Part shown: piece by piece, positions 18,067 through 27,384 of the stretch
Position numbering within the stretch: position 1 is the first letter of the stretch
Layout: each line of letters opens with the position of its first letter
Source of the DNA: Bog-473 sp963751335
GTDB taxonomy: Bacteria > Actinomycetota > Acidimicrobiia > Acidimicrobiales > RAAP-2
Reading direction: 5' to 3'
NCBI GenBank assembly: GCA_963751335.1
Contig: CAVVUB010000008.1
Span: 744,001-808,000 of the forward strand
Length of the DNA stretch: 64,000 nucleotides
Translations under genes and position numbers: made by a program
The notes under the pieces: model-generated
Seen by the model: the letters and a program-made list of their open reading frames with translations, nothing else
Database searches by the model: none
What the model was told of the DNA's origin: nothing

Positions 18067-18130
18067 GGCCGTCCACGCGAGCGACGACAGGGCCAACCGA
18101 TCGGGGGCCGCACGCGTCGGCCGCGAGTGT

Positions 18131-18646
18131 TCAGGATCCTTCCGCCTCGAGCACCTTGGTGAGCGCGGCGGCCAGGGCGGCCCGGTCCCCGGCACCGAGG
18201 GGGGTGAAGAGGTGGCGCTCGATGCTCTCGGCGTGCGCCGCGATGGCCCGCCCCATCACGTCGTGTCCGACCGGTGTCAGCACCACGTGGATGCTCCGAC
18301 GGTCATTGGGGCAGTTCTGCCGTTCGACGAGGCCGGCGTCCACCATCCTGTCCACCAGCCGGGTGACCCCGCCGGTGGTCAGGGCCACGTCCGTGCTGAG
18401 CCTGCTCATGGTGAGGCGGCCGTCCGGGGCGGCCCCCACGTGGATCAGCACGTCGAAGAAGACGAGCGGGATCCCGGCCGCTTCCTCGAGCTCGCGCCCC
18501 AGGCGCTCGGCCAGGAGTCGGTGGGTGCGCACGAGAAGGCTCATGAGCCTGATGCGCTCGTCGTCGAGCTGTCCGAGGACGCCACAAGTCCCGCCGGTGT
18601 CCGACGCGTCCGGCGCGCCATCGTCGTGAAGAGTCACCGTTCCCAT
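18131..18646 (-). CDS. MarR family transcriptional regulator
   Basis: A 171-residue winged-helix regulator. It has the MarR layout: an N-terminal helix for dimerisation, the recognition region LTMSRLSTDVALTTGGVTRLVDRM, then the wing NDRRSIHVVLT, and a C-terminal dimer helix. ATG 18646 (MGTVTLHDD) is the likely start. The gene is divergent from yceI, and a perfect eight-base inverted repeat lies between them across the yceI promoter, so it probably represses yceI and itself and is released by a small ligand. The ligand is unknown. Confidence 0.88.
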   Translation of the reverse strand: MGTVTLHDDGAPDASDTGGTCGVLGQLDDERIRLMSLLVRTHRLLAERLGRELEEAAGIPLVFFDVLIHVGAAPDGRLTMSRLSTDVALTTGGVTRLVDRMVDAGLVERQNCPNDRRSIHVVLTPVGHDVMGRAIAAHAESIERHLFTPLGAGDRAALAAALTKVLEAEGS

Positions 18647-18696
18647 CCCGCAGCCTTCAGTCTCCCCCTTTGGCACGGGGGATGCCAAACTTCTGA

Positions 18697-18726
18697 TTGA
18701 CAAGTATCTGCTAAGTCAGATACTAT
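18697..18726 (+). promoter_or_regulatory. yceI promoter with overlapping MarR operator
   Basis: TTGACA (18697-18702) is a consensus -35 and TACTAT (18721-18726) a -10 with an 18-base spacer. A perfect inverted repeat, AGTATCTG (18703-18710) and CAGATACT (18717-18724) with a six-base centre, fills the spacer and enters the -10. A repressor bound here would block RNA polymerase. AAGGAG (18752-18757) is the Shine-Dalgarno for the ATG at 18765. Confidence 0.85.
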
Positions 18727-18764
18727 CATATCAGTAACACTTCGATCAACTAAGGAGTCCAGAG

Positions 18765-19322
18765 ATGAGCACCGAGACAATCACCCTTCCCAAGACCGGC
18801 ACCTACGCCATCGACCCTGCTCACACCGAGGTCGGGTTCGTCGCCCGCCACCTGATCGGGACCAAGGTCCGAGGCCGATTCACCGACGTCGCCGGCACTT
18901 TCACCGTGGCCGACCCGATCGAGGACTCCACCGTGGAGGTCACCGCGCAGGCGGCCAGCATCCACACCAACCAGGAGCAGCGGGACGAGCACCTGCGTAC
19001 CAACGACTTCCTCGACGTCCCGAACCACCCGACCGTGACCTTCAAGAGCACCTCCCTGAAGCGGGGGAAGGACTCCCACTGGGTCCTCACCGCCGACCTG
19101 ACCATCCGCGGCGTCACCAAGTCCGTCGACTTCGACGTGGAGTTCCTGGGCGAGGGCCCGGCCATGGCGGAGGGCAAGTCGGTCGTGGCCTTCTCGGCCA
19201 GCGCCGAGATCGACCGCCGGGACTTCGGCGTGAGCTTCAACCACTCGCTGCTCGACGGCAGCGTGGTCGTGGGCAACAAGGTCGTCATCGAGATCGAGAC
19301 GGAAGCCGGCTTGGCCGACTGA
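18765..19322 (+). CDS. YceI family lipid-binding protein, cytoplasmic form
   Basis: A 185-residue YceI/TT1927b-like lipocalin-type barrel that binds long polyprenoid or isoprenoid lipids in known members. It starts with TGTYAIDPAHTEVGFVARH, and has GRFTDVAGTF and DFLDVPNHPTVTFKST, all family hallmarks. No signal peptide precedes the domain, unlike E. coli YceI, so it is predicted to stay in the cytoplasm. It has the best Shine-Dalgarno in the region and a strong MarR-controlled promoter, so it is probably induced under a specific stress or ligand. Confidence 0.93.
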   Translation: MSTETITLPKTGTYAIDPAHTEVGFVARHLIGTKVRGRFTDVAGTFTVADPIEDSTVEVTAQAASIHTNQEQRDEHLRTNDFLDVPNHPTVTFKSTSLKRGKDSHWVLTADLTIRGVTKSVDFDVEFLGEGPAMAEGKSVVAFSASAEIDRRDFGVSFNHSLLDGSVVVGNKVVIEIETEAGLAD

Positions 19323-19376
19323 CGGACCGGTGGCCGGCCCGGAAGGGACTGGCCCCGCTGGGTACGCTTCACCGCC

Positions 19377-21029
19377 ATGCCCACGCCGAGGACGGGTCTC
19401 CACGCCCGGCCGGCCACCGAGCTCCGCACCGTCACCACCACCGGCCCTGACGATACGTTCGTCCTGGCCGTCGACCTCGGCACGGGCGGTCCCAAGGTGG
19501 CCGTGCTGTCGGGCGCGGGACGGATCGTGGCCCACGCCTTCCGGCCCGTCGGCCTCGAGCTCACCCAGGACGGGGGAGCGGAGCAGTCACCCCGCGACTG
19601 GTGGGAGGCCGTGGTGGCCTCGACCCGCGAGGTACTGGCCGCCAGCGGGGTGGCGCCCCAGCGGGTCGTCGGGATCGGCTGCACCTCGCAGTGGTCCGGC
19701 ACCGTGCCGGTCGACGACGAGGGCGACGCCATCGGTGCCGCCATCATCTGGATGGACTCGCACGGGGCGCGGGCGGTGCGCGACACCGTGCGCGGCGCGC
19801 TCAACGTGCAGGGCTACTCGGCCTCCAAGTTGGCCCGCTGGGTCCGGCGCACGGGGGGCATCCCCAGCCTCTCGGGCAAGGACCCGGTCGGCCACATCCA
19901 CTTCCTGCGCACCGTGCGACCGGACGTCTACCGCGCCGCGGCGGTCTTCCTCGAGCCGGTGGACTACCTGAACCTCCGCCTCACCGGACTGGCCCGCGCC
20001 TCGCACGACTCCATCACGGTGCACTGGGTCACCGACAACCGCGACGTCCGCGCCGTGGCCTACGACGACCAGCTGGTCGAGCTGGCCGGTCTCGAACGCT
20101 CCACGCTGCCCGAACTGGTGCCCACGGGCAGCGTCCTCGGCGGGCTCGCCCCCGACACGGCGGCCGAGCTCGGCCTGCTCGCCGGCACCCCGGTGGTGGC
20201 GGGAACGGGCGATCTGCACTCGGCGGCGGTGGGCTCGGGTGCGGTGTCGGACTTCGACGGGCACCTCTACATCGGCACATCGAGTTGGATCAGCTGCCAC
20301 GTCCCTTTCAAGAAGACCGATGCGCTGACCAACATCGCCTCCATCCCTTCGGGCCTCCCCGGTCGCTACCTGATCGCCGACGAACACGAGACGGGGGGCG
20401 CCTGTCTGACCTGGCTGCGCGACAACCTTCTCTTCCCCGGCGACCCGTTGGGGCCGGGCGCTGCGCCCGGGGACATCTTCGCCACGCTGAACGACCTTGC
20501 GGCCTCGGTGCCCGCCGGCGCGCACGGGGTGCTGTTCACGCCCTGGCTCAACGGAGAGCGGTCGCCCGTCGACGACCACACCATCCGCGGCGGCTTCCAC
20601 AACTTGTCTCTCTCCTCGACGCGGTCCGACCTGGTGCGGGCCGTGTTCGACGGGGTGGCCCTCAACTCGGCCTGGCTGCTCGGTGCGGTCGAGAAGTTCA
20701 CCAAGAAACCCTTCGGCTCGCTGGCCTTCGTCGGCGGCGGCGCCAACTCGGACCTGTGGTCGCAGATCCACGCCGACGCCACCGGGCGCACCATCCGCCA
20801 GGTGGCCGACCCCGTCCTGGCCAACGTGCGCGGTGCCGGGCTGCTCACATTGCTTGCCCTCGGGCACCTGACCGTGCCGGACATCCCGGGGACCGTCGCC
20901 ATCAAAGCGACCTACGAACCGAACCCCGAGACGTCCGCTCTCTACGCCGGACTGCTCAAGGAATTCGTCAACCTCTACGACAAGACCAAAGGCATTCACA
21001 AGCGGTTGAACGGGCGCCGCCTGCACTGA
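19377..21029 (+). CDS. FGGY-family carbohydrate kinase (xylulokinase-like)
   Basis: A 550-residue sugar kinase of the FGGY family, which phosphorylates pentoses, glycerol or related polyols with ATP. The first phosphate motif is VLAVDLGTGGPKVAV, the catalytic aspartate region IIWMDSHGA, and the second ATPase domain shows GTSSWISCHV and the adenosine motif FVGGGANSDLWSQIHADATG. ATG 19377 has TACGCT (19363-19368) eight bases upstream. No transporter or isomerase is adjacent, so the sugar is not defined. Confidence 0.88.
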   Translation: MPTPRTGLHARPATELRTVTTTGPDDTFVLAVDLGTGGPKVAVLSGAGRIVAHAFRPVGLELTQDGGAEQSPRDWWEAVVASTREVLAASGVAPQRVVGIGCTSQWSGTVPVDDEGDAIGAAIIWMDSHGARAVRDTVRGALNVQGYSASKLARWVRRTGGIPSLSGKDPVGHIHFLRTVRPDVYRAAAVFLEPVDYLNLRLTGLARASHDSITVHWVTDNRDVRAVAYDDQLVELAGLERSTLPELVPTGSVLGGLAPDTAAELGLLAGTPVVAGTGDLHSAAVGSGAVSDFDGHLYIGTSSWISCHVPFKKTDALTNIASIPSGLPGRYLIADEHETGGACLTWLRDNLLFPGDPLGPGAAPGDIFATLNDLAASVPAGAHGVLFTPWLNGERSPVDDHTIRGGFHNLSLSSTRSDLVRAVFDGVALNSAWLLGAVEKFTKKPFGSLAFVGGGANSDLWSQIHADATGRTIRQVADPVLANVRGAGLLTLLALGHLTVPDIPGTVAIKATYEPNPETSALYAGLLKEFVNLYDKTKGIHKRLNGRRLH

Positions 21030-21052
21030 CCGATGGCCGTGTCGCCGTCGAA

Positions 21053-21904
21053 TTACCCCCGCCCGACCAGGGCGCGCCAACGCCCCGAGCGCCGCGGGAC
21101 CCCCTTGGTCACCACCAGCGCCAACGACGTCGTCACGTACCCGCTCAGCTCGGTGCGCAGGTGCACGTCGCTGAAGGGCGGCACGTCGACGTGGAGATCC
21201 TCGGGGGTGGTCCCGAGCGCGTAGTCGACGTCGATGTCGTGACCGGCCCGGCGCAGTCGTCCGGCCAGGGCCTCGATGTCACGCCGCCGGTAGAACACGG
21301 TGCCTCCCGATTCCACGGTGTCGGCGTCGGAGGACACCAGGAACTCGGTCGTGTGGACCGAGACGCCACCCGGGCGCAGGCAGTCCATCTGGGCCAGCAC
21401 GAAGTCGGCGCCGGCCCCGAGCGTGCCCAGGTGCTCGAGCGCGCAGGACGACCAGCTGAAGTCGAAGCCGCGCAGGTCCTCGGGCACCGCGTTCATGTCG
21501 ACGGGGCGGAAGCGCACCCGCCGTGCGAAGTCCTCGGCCGGGCACAGGCCCGAGCGGTTGAGCGCCGAGAGCCCGTCCGCCCACTCGACCTGCGAGTCCG
21601 TCCAGCCCGACGCCACCGCGGCGGCCTTCGGTTGGTCGGTGGCGACGATGTCGGCGCCCTCGGTGGCGAACAGCGCCACCAGGGGCTCCTGGCCGACGCC
21701 GAAGCCGAGGCCGCGGCGGCCCTCGGCCAGCATTCCGCGCTCGCGCAGCGCCTCGGCGATGAAGAGCCACTCCCACATCTTCCGGTGCAGCATCACCGCG
21801 CGCTGGTCGTCGGTCGCGGCCCAGAGCGGCCGCAACCGGTCTGCCCAGGTCACCAACGCGGGGGAGCGCAGCGACTCGGCCGAGCACAATTGCGAGCGCA
21901 GCAT
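21053..21904 (-). CDS. Class I SAM-dependent methyltransferase (hypothetical substrate)
   Basis: A 283-residue protein with a degenerate motif I (GLGFGVGQEPLVALFA) and IVATDQP as the end of strand 2, then FDFSWSSCALEHLG and LRPGGVSVHTTEF, which fit a Rossmann methyltransferase. It resembles proteins found in glycan or lipid biosynthesis clusters, but none are nearby. ATG 21904 has TAAGGT on the minus strand (21919-21914) nine bases upstream. It is convergent with the sugar kinase. Confidence 0.75.
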   Translation of the reverse strand: MLRSQLCSAESLRSPALVTWADRLRPLWAATDDQRAVMLHRKMWEWLFIAEALRERGMLAEGRRGLGFGVGQEPLVALFATEGADIVATDQPKAAAVASGWTDSQVEWADGLSALNRSGLCPAEDFARRVRFRPVDMNAVPEDLRGFDFSWSSCALEHLGTLGAGADFVLAQMDCLRPGGVSVHTTEFLVSSDADTVESGGTVFYRRRDIEALAGRLRRAGHDIDVDYALGTTPEDLHVDVPPFSDVHLRTELSGYVTTSLALVVTKGVPRRSGRWRALVGRG

Positions 21905-21954
21905 GCCCGGGCGACCTTACCGGCGCAACGGCGCCCGGACCGTATGCCCGGCGC

Positions 21955-23314
21955 TCAAATACGCTCGAAGTTGCGGGCCAGCTCCCAGTCGGTGACGTGG
22001 CGGTTGAAGGCCTCCCACTCCTGCACCGCGGTGTTGAGCAGGTGGTGGTGCACGTCGGGTCCGAAGGCCTCGAGGGCGACGGTCGAGCCACGAAGCTCCT
22101 CGATCGCCTCGATCAGGGTGGACGGGATGCGGGTCACGTCGGTCGCCTCGTAGGCGTTGCGCGGGTACGGGTCGCCCAGCTCGAGCTCGTGGTCGATGCC
22201 GTAGAGTCCGGCCGCCAGGCAGGCGGCCAGCACCAGGTATGGGTTCACGTCGGCGCCGGGCACCCGCGACTCCACCCGGCGGCCTGCCCCATGGCCCACC
22301 ACCCGGAAGCCGCAGGTGCGGTTGTCCTCGCCCCACACCACCGCCGTGGGCGCCCAGCTGCCCGGGGTGTAGCGCCGGTAGGAGTTCACCGTCGGCGCGG
22401 CCAGCCAGGCCAGCTGGCGCGCCGGCGTGCAGCTGGCCGGCCAGGAAGCGCCGCGCCAGCGTCGACAGCCCGCTCGGGTGCGACGCATCGGCCATGAGGG
22501 GGTCGCCGCTCTCGCGGTCCCACAGGCTGGTGTGCACGTGGCACGAGGAGCCCACGTCGTCCATCGTCCACTTGGCCATGAACGTGGCCGCCCTCCCCTC
22601 TTGGGCCGCGATCTCCTTGATGCCGTTCTTGAAGACCAGGTGGCGGTCGGCGGTCTCCAAGGCCTCGTCGTAGGTGACGTTCACCTCGTGCTGGCCGCGG
22701 CCGGCCTCGCCCTTGGAGAACTCGACCGGGATGCCGGCGTCGATCATCTCGTTGCGGATCCTCCGCAAGATGTACTCCTCGCGCGCCGTCTGCAGCAGCT
22801 GGTAGTCCTCGATCGTCGAGGTGTGCGGCGTCAGGCCGTGCCAGTGCTTGGCGCCCGCTTCCCCGTAGGTGTCCATGAAGAGGAAGAACTCGAGCTCGGT
22901 GGCGCTGCACACGCGCAAGCCCCGCTCGGCGGCCCGCTCCAGCTGGCGGCGCAGGATCTGGCGGGGCGACACCTCGACGGGCCTCCCGTCGAGGTCGGTG
23001 AGGTCGCAGATGACCATGGCCGTGCCCTCGAGCCAGGGGATCCGGCGGGCGGTGGCGAAGTCGGGGACGCAGACGACGTCGCCGTAGCCGGTGTCCCAAT
23101 TGGCGAAGGAGTATCCGGGCAGCGGGTTCATGTCGACGTCGACGGCGAGGAGGTACTCGCAGGCCTCGATCCCGTGCTCGGAGACGTGCGAAGACCAGAA
23201 GTCGGCCGTCACCCGCTTCCCCACGGGGCGCCCGTACATGTCGGGGAAGGCGACGACGACGGTGTCGACGGAACCGTCTCGGATTGCGTGGTCGATGAAC
23301 TCGCGGCCGGGCAT
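21955..23314 (-). CDS. Glutamine synthetase family protein (gamma-glutamyl-polyamine synthetase-like), frameshifted
   Basis: About 452 residues in two frames. The N-terminal beta-grasp domain and the first half of the catalytic domain (ATELEFFLF metal site, EAGRGQHEVN, MDDVGSSCHVH) are read from ATG 23314. After AGQLHA the protein continues in another frame as ARQLAWLAAPTVNSYRR, then DNRTCGFRVVG, to the stop at 21955. Removing one base at about 22419-22425 restores it. It belongs to the GlnA3/GlnA4/PuuA group that glutamylates polyamines or ethanolamine rather than ammonia; this fits the divergent gamma-glutamyl hydrolase gene. CAACAT on the minus strand (23328-23323) lies eight bases before the start. 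Confidence 0.85.
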
Positions 23315-23373
23315 CGGGCGCCATGTTGGTCGCCCCGCAGGCCAGCGTCCAGCCTCTCTGTACGCTGGCCCGG

Positions 23374-24120
23374 ATGGTTCCCCTGATCGGCGTCTCCACC
23401 TACGTGGCCGAGGCGAGCTGGTCGACCTGGACGCGGCGGGCCGCCGTACTGCCAGAGAGCTACTTCGAATTGGTGGCGGCCGCCGGTGGCCGGCCCCTGC
23501 TGCTCCCCCCGACGAGCCGCTCTCCCCATGGCCCGGGCGCGGCGGCGGACGAGGTCGTCGCCGTCCTCGACGGCCTGGTGCTCAGTGGCGGTGGTGACGT
23601 GGATCCCCGGGCCTACGACCAGAAACCCGATCCCGAGGTGGCGGGGGTCGACACCGACCGCGACGAGAGCGAGCGCGCCCTCCTGGCCGCGGCCCTGCGG
23701 GTGGACCTGCCCATCCTGGCCATCTGCCGGGGCTGCCAGGTGCTCAACGTGGAGCTCGGGGGCACGCTGTACCAGAACCTGCCCGACGTGATCGGCACCC
23801 TGGCCCACCGCCGCGCCCCCCTCGTGTTCGGCGACGTCGAGGTCGAGACGGTGCCGGGGACCCGGGCCGCCGCCGTCTTCGGGCCGTCGCCCACGGTGCT
23901 CTGCTCGCACCACCAATCAATCGCCGCCCTTGGCCGGGGCCTGGTCACCACCGCCTCCGCGGCCGACGGCGTCATCGAGGCGGTCGAGCTTCCGGGGGCG
24001 AGCTTCGTCCTCGGAGTGCAGTGGCATCCCGAGGAGGGAATGGATCAGCGGCCCTTCGACGCGCTGGTCGTGGCCGCCACCGCCTACGCCGAGGGGCGGT
24101 CGGTGCGCCGCAGCGCGTGA
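23374..24120 (+). CDS. Gamma-glutamyl-gamma-aminobutyrate hydrolase-like (PuuD family) class I glutamine amidotransferase
   Basis: A 248-residue peptidase C26 family enzyme that removes gamma-linked glutamate. The catalytic cysteine is in AICRGCQVLNVELGG, and the His/Glu pair in GVQWHPEE. GLVLSGGGDVDP is the oxyanion-strand motif. In the Puu pathway this enzyme releases GABA from gamma-glutamyl-GABA made after glutamylation by a GS-like protein, which is divergently encoded next door. ATG 23374 has TACGCT (23361-23366) seven bases upstream. It overlaps the next SDR gene by GTGA. Confidence 0.9.
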   Translation: MVPLIGVSTYVAEASWSTWTRRAAVLPESYFELVAAAGGRPLLLPPTSRSPHGPGAAADEVVAVLDGLVLSGGGDVDPRAYDQKPDPEVAGVDTDRDESERALLAAALRVDLPILAICRGCQVLNVELGGTLYQNLPDVIGTLAHRRAPLVFGDVEVETVPGTRAAAVFGPSPTVLCSHHQSIAALGRGLVTTASAADGVIEAVELPGASFVLGVQWHPEEGMDQRPFDALVVAATAYAEGRSVRRSA

Positions 24121-24911
24121 TCGCGCCGGCCAGCGGCCGGGTCGCGGTCGTCACCGGGGCCAGCCGTGGCCTGGGTGCCGGGTTGGCCGTCCACTTCGCC
24201 GCCGCGGGCATGCACCTCGGACTGTGCGCACGACACAAGCCGGCGCTGGCGGCACGCACGCGTCCTACCGCGCGCGACGGACGTGTCGTGCGGGCGGAGA
24301 CCCCCGTCGTGGCCGCCGTGGACGTGACCGACCGGGCCGCGCTCGAACGCTTCGCCGACGACGTGGTGGTCCGGTTCGGGCGCATCGACCTGTGGGTGAA
24401 CAACGCCGGACTTCTCGGCGACATCCGCCCGGTGGCCGAGGCCGACCCGGCCGCCTCGGCCCGCACGGTGGCGGTCAATGTGACCGGCACGCTGCACGGC
24501 AGCGCCGTCTTCGCCGCCCACGTGCGACGGCGCTCGGGTCCCGGTGTGCTCGTCAACATCTCGTCGGGCGCGGCCACCAAGCCGTATGAGGGCTGGGGCG
24601 CCTACTGCGCCTCCAAGGCGGCGGTCGACCAGCTCACCCGCGTCCTCGCCCTCGAGGAGTCCCGCCACGGGCTGCGGGCCTACGCCCTGTCTCCCGGCGT
24701 GATCGACACCGAGATGCAAACGGCCATCCGGGCCTCGGACGAGCGCGATTTCCCCGAGGTCGAGCGCTTCCGCCGCTTCGCCGCCGACGACCGGTTCAAC
24801 TCGCCGGCCTGGGTGGCCGATCACATCTTGGCGCTCGCCTTCGGCGGCGACGACCCCGGCCAGGTCTCGGTGCGGGTGGGGGAGCAACCGGTCCCCGGCG
24901 TCGCCGGGTAA
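24117..24911 (+). CDS. Short-chain dehydrogenase/reductase (SDR)
   Basis: A 264-residue classical SDR with TGASRGLGAG, VNNAGLLG, the catalytic Ser in LVNISSGAA and YCASK. It starts at GTG 24117, overlapping the stop of the PuuD-like gene, so the two form an operon. The cofactor-binding strand 2 region (LCARHKPALAAR) suggests NADPH. The physiological substrate is not known; the coupling to PuuD hints at an amine- or aldehyde-related step, which is only inference. Confidence 0.88.
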   Translation: MIAPASGRVAVVTGASRGLGAGLAVHFAAAGMHLGLCARHKPALAARTRPTARDGRVVRAETPVVAAVDVTDRAALERFADDVVVRFGRIDLWVNNAGLLGDIRPVAEADPAASARTVAVNVTGTLHGSAVFAAHVRRRSGPGVLVNISSGAATKPYEGWGAYCASKAAVDQLTRVLALEESRHGLRAYALSPGVIDTEMQTAIRASDERDFPEVERFRRFAADDRFNSPAWVADHILALAFGGDDPGQVSVRVGEQPVPGVAG

Positions 24912-24922
24912 GGTCTCCGGCC

Positions 24923-25066
24923 ATGCCCAAGAGCGGTGCTCGCAAGGTGGTCAAGCCCGTGGCGGCGGCCGCGGTCACATTGGGGACGATCGCCAGCATC
25001 TGGTGGTTCGCCCTCAAGCCGCGCCGCAGCGCGAAGAAGCAGGGCATCACCACCGAGAAGAAGTAG
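24923..25066 (+). CDS. Small single-pass membrane protein
   Basis: A 47-residue protein with a basic N-terminus (MPKSGARKVVKP), one hydrophobic segment of about 20 residues (AAAAVTLGTIASIWWFAL) and a lysine-rich tail ending TTEKK. ATG 24923 has TAAGGT (24909-24914) eight bases upstream, the same promoter-to-start layout as many larger genes here. I do not recognise a family. The basic ends and single helix suggest a membrane-associated accessory or assembly peptide. Confidence 0.6.
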   Translation: MPKSGARKVVKPVAAAAVTLGTIASIWWFALKPRRSAKKQGITTEKK

Positions 25067-25075
25067 GCGCGCTCC

Positions 25076-25891
25076 TCAGCCTACGGCGGGGAGCCCTGCC
25101 ACCAGGGCCGGGAGACACTCGCTGATGGAGCCTGTGACCACGACGTCGGCCAGGGCGTCCATCTCGGTCGGGCCGCCGTTGACGATGACGACCACGGCGC
25201 CGTGGCGCACCGCGAGCGGCACCATGCCGGCGGCCGGGAAGACGGCGAGGGTCGAGCCGACGGCGAGGAGCAGGTCGCAGTCCTTCGCCGCCTGCTCGGC
25301 CCGGAACAGGTCATCGGCCACCAGGCTCTGGCCGAAGCTGATGGTGGCCGACTTCAGGATGCCGCCGCAGGCCAGGCAGCGCGGGTCGGCCTCGCCGGCC
25401 CGGACCCGCTCGTGCACCGGTTCCGCAGTGTGGCGATCGCCGCACGTCATGCAGACCACGTCGAGCGACGTTCCGTGGATCTCCACCAGTCGGTCGGGGT
25501 CCGTGCCGGCCCGCCGGTGCAGTCCGTCGATGTTCTGGGTGACCAGGGTGTCGAGCCGACCGCTGCGCTCGAGGCCGACCAGGGCGTGGTGCCCGGCGTT
25601 GGGCTGGGAGTGCCACATGGGCGAGGTCAGCCGGTTCTGCCACGACCTCTTCCGGATGTCGGGGTCCGAGAGGTAGACGTCGAGCGTCGCCAGCTTCTCG
25701 GCCTCGGGATTCTTGGTCCAGACCCCGTCGGGACCCCGGAAGTCGGGGATGCCCGAGTCGGTCGAGATGCCCGCCCCGGTCAACACCACGACGCGCCGGG
25801 ACCGACTCAAGAGGGCACGGGCCCGTGCCAGCTCGGGCGGTATCGCGTCAGCCCCGTCCGCCGGCGCAGACGTGGGATCGGGTTCGGCCAT
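25076..25891 (-). CDS. Sirtuin (Sir2) NAD-dependent protein deacylase
   Basis: A 271-residue sirtuin that removes acyl groups from lysines, consuming NAD. Motifs in order are VVLTGAGISTDSGIPDFRG, VTQNIDGLHRRAG, the catalytic histidine in EIHGT, a four-cysteine zinc site (CMTCGD and CLACGG), and LLLAVGSTLAV. The pattern is class U/III-like rather than desuccinylase-specific, so the acyl preference is open. Sirtuins commonly regulate acyl-CoA synthetases by lysine deacylation, and a ligase is divergently encoded 57 bases away. A CAGCAT -10 (minus strand 25906-25901) precedes ATG 25891. Confidence 0.92.
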   Translation of the reverse strand: MAEPDPTSAPADGADAIPPELARARALLSRSRRVVVLTGAGISTDSGIPDFRGPDGVWTKNPEAEKLATLDVYLSDPDIRKRSWQNRLTSPMWHSQPNAGHHALVGLERSGRLDTLVTQNIDGLHRRAGTDPDRLVEIHGTSLDVVCMTCGDRHTAEPVHERVRAGEADPRCLACGGILKSATISFGQSLVADDLFRAEQAAKDCDLLLAVGSTLAVFPAAGMVPLAVRHGAVVVIVNGGPTEMDALADVVVTGSISECLPALVAGLPAVG

Positions 25892-25947
25892 GGCAGGTCA
25901 ATGCTGGCACGCAGACGGCGTCGCGGCGCCGGGCCTACAGTGCGCCG

Positions 25948-27340
25948 GTGCCCGCGGGCGGTACCCCCAGCGTCGAGATCCTCGAGGCCTCCGACGCCGA
26001 GGTCCGCCAGCGCCGTGCGGCCGGCGCGCTGCTGGCCCGGGGTTGCACCCGGGGTGACCGGGTGGCCTTCGCCCTCGGCTCGTCGGCCGACCTCATCTGC
26101 GCCGTTCTCGGCGCGGCCCGGGTCGGGCTGATCCCGGTGCTGCTCAATGCCACCCTCACCGACGTCGAGCGCGATCTCTTGGCCGAGGATGCCGACCCGG
26201 TTCTGCGCGTCTTCGACCAGGCCGCGCTGGCCGCGTTGTCCGACGGCCCGGCGACCGAGCTCGCCCCGTACCCACTGACCCGCCCGATGCACTACACCTC
26301 GGGTACCACGGGGCGGCCCAAGGGCGTGACCACCGGGCTGTGGGACGAGGCGACCGCCCGCGCCGTGTTCGAGGACGAGGCCTCGGTGTGGCACTTCGAC
26401 CGGGCCGATCTCCATCTGGTGTGCTCGCCGATGTACCACACCGTCTCCGTCCGCTTCTCGGCCGGGACGTTGCTCTCGGGCGGCTCGCTGGCCATCCTCC
26501 GCCGCTTCGACGCGGCGGGCGCGCTCGATGCCCTCCGCCGGCACCGGCCGACCACCGCCTTCTTGGTGCCCACGCACCTCCAGCGCATCCTCGGGCTCGG
26601 CGAGCTCGGTCCGGACGAGCGGTTCGACTCGCTCCGCCTCCTCGTCCATGCCGGTGCACCCTGCCCAGACTCGCTCAAGCGGGCCAGCATGGCCCGGGCC
26701 ACGCCCGGGGCGGTCTGGGAGTTCTACGGGTCGACCGAGGCGCAGTTCACCGTGTGCTCGCCCGACGAGTGGCTCGAGCGTCCGGGCACGGTGGGCCGGG
26801 CCCGCTCCGGCCGCCGGCTCTCCATCGCACCGCTCGACGACACCGGCGAGGCCGACCCGGGCGGTGCCGGCACCATCTGGAGCACCATGCCGGACTTCGC
26901 CCGCTTCGCATACTGGCGCAACGACGAGGCCACGGCGCAGGCCTGGCGGGGCGACGCCTGCACCATCGGCGACCTGGGCACGCTCGATGCGGACGGCTAC
27001 CTCTCCCTCACGGGCCGGCGCCACGACCTCATCATCAGCGGCGGGGTCAACGTCTACCCGGCCGAGGTGGAGAACGTCCTGGCCGGGGTCGAAGGCGTGG
27101 CCGAGGTGGCGGTGTTCGGCCTGCCCGACGAGCAGTGGGGCCAACGCGTCTGCCGCGGCCTACGTGGCCGACGGGCCCGGGGCCGAAGAGGCCCTGCGGG
27201 CCGCCGCGTCCTCCGGCCTCGCCCCGTACAAGCGGCCCAAGACCTACGTCGCCGCCCCGGATCTGCCCCACACGGCGACGGGCAAGCTCATTCGTCGGAC
27301 CGTGCCCGAGCACCTGGGGTTGATCACGGAACCGTCGTGA
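25948..27340 (+). CDS. Acyl-CoA synthetase / AMP-dependent ligase, frameshifted
   Basis: An ANL-superfamily ligase of about 463 residues after one correction. It has the AMP loop HYTSGTTGRPKGV, EFYGSTEAQFT, the adenylate motif GDLGTLDADGYLSLTGR and, after the shift, the C-terminal catalytic lysine in TATGKLIRR. The frame from GTG 25948 runs to WGQRVC at 27153; an extra C at 27154 (in TGCCGCGG) moves the remainder, AAYVADGPGAEEALR onward, to the next frame. The N-terminal domain is short. TACAGT (25936-25941) lies six bases before the start. Substrate chain is unknown. Confidence 0.83.
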
Positions 27341-27384
27341 GGCTCCGACGGGGTCTGGCGGACGCCGGTCCCGACGCTGTGCCA

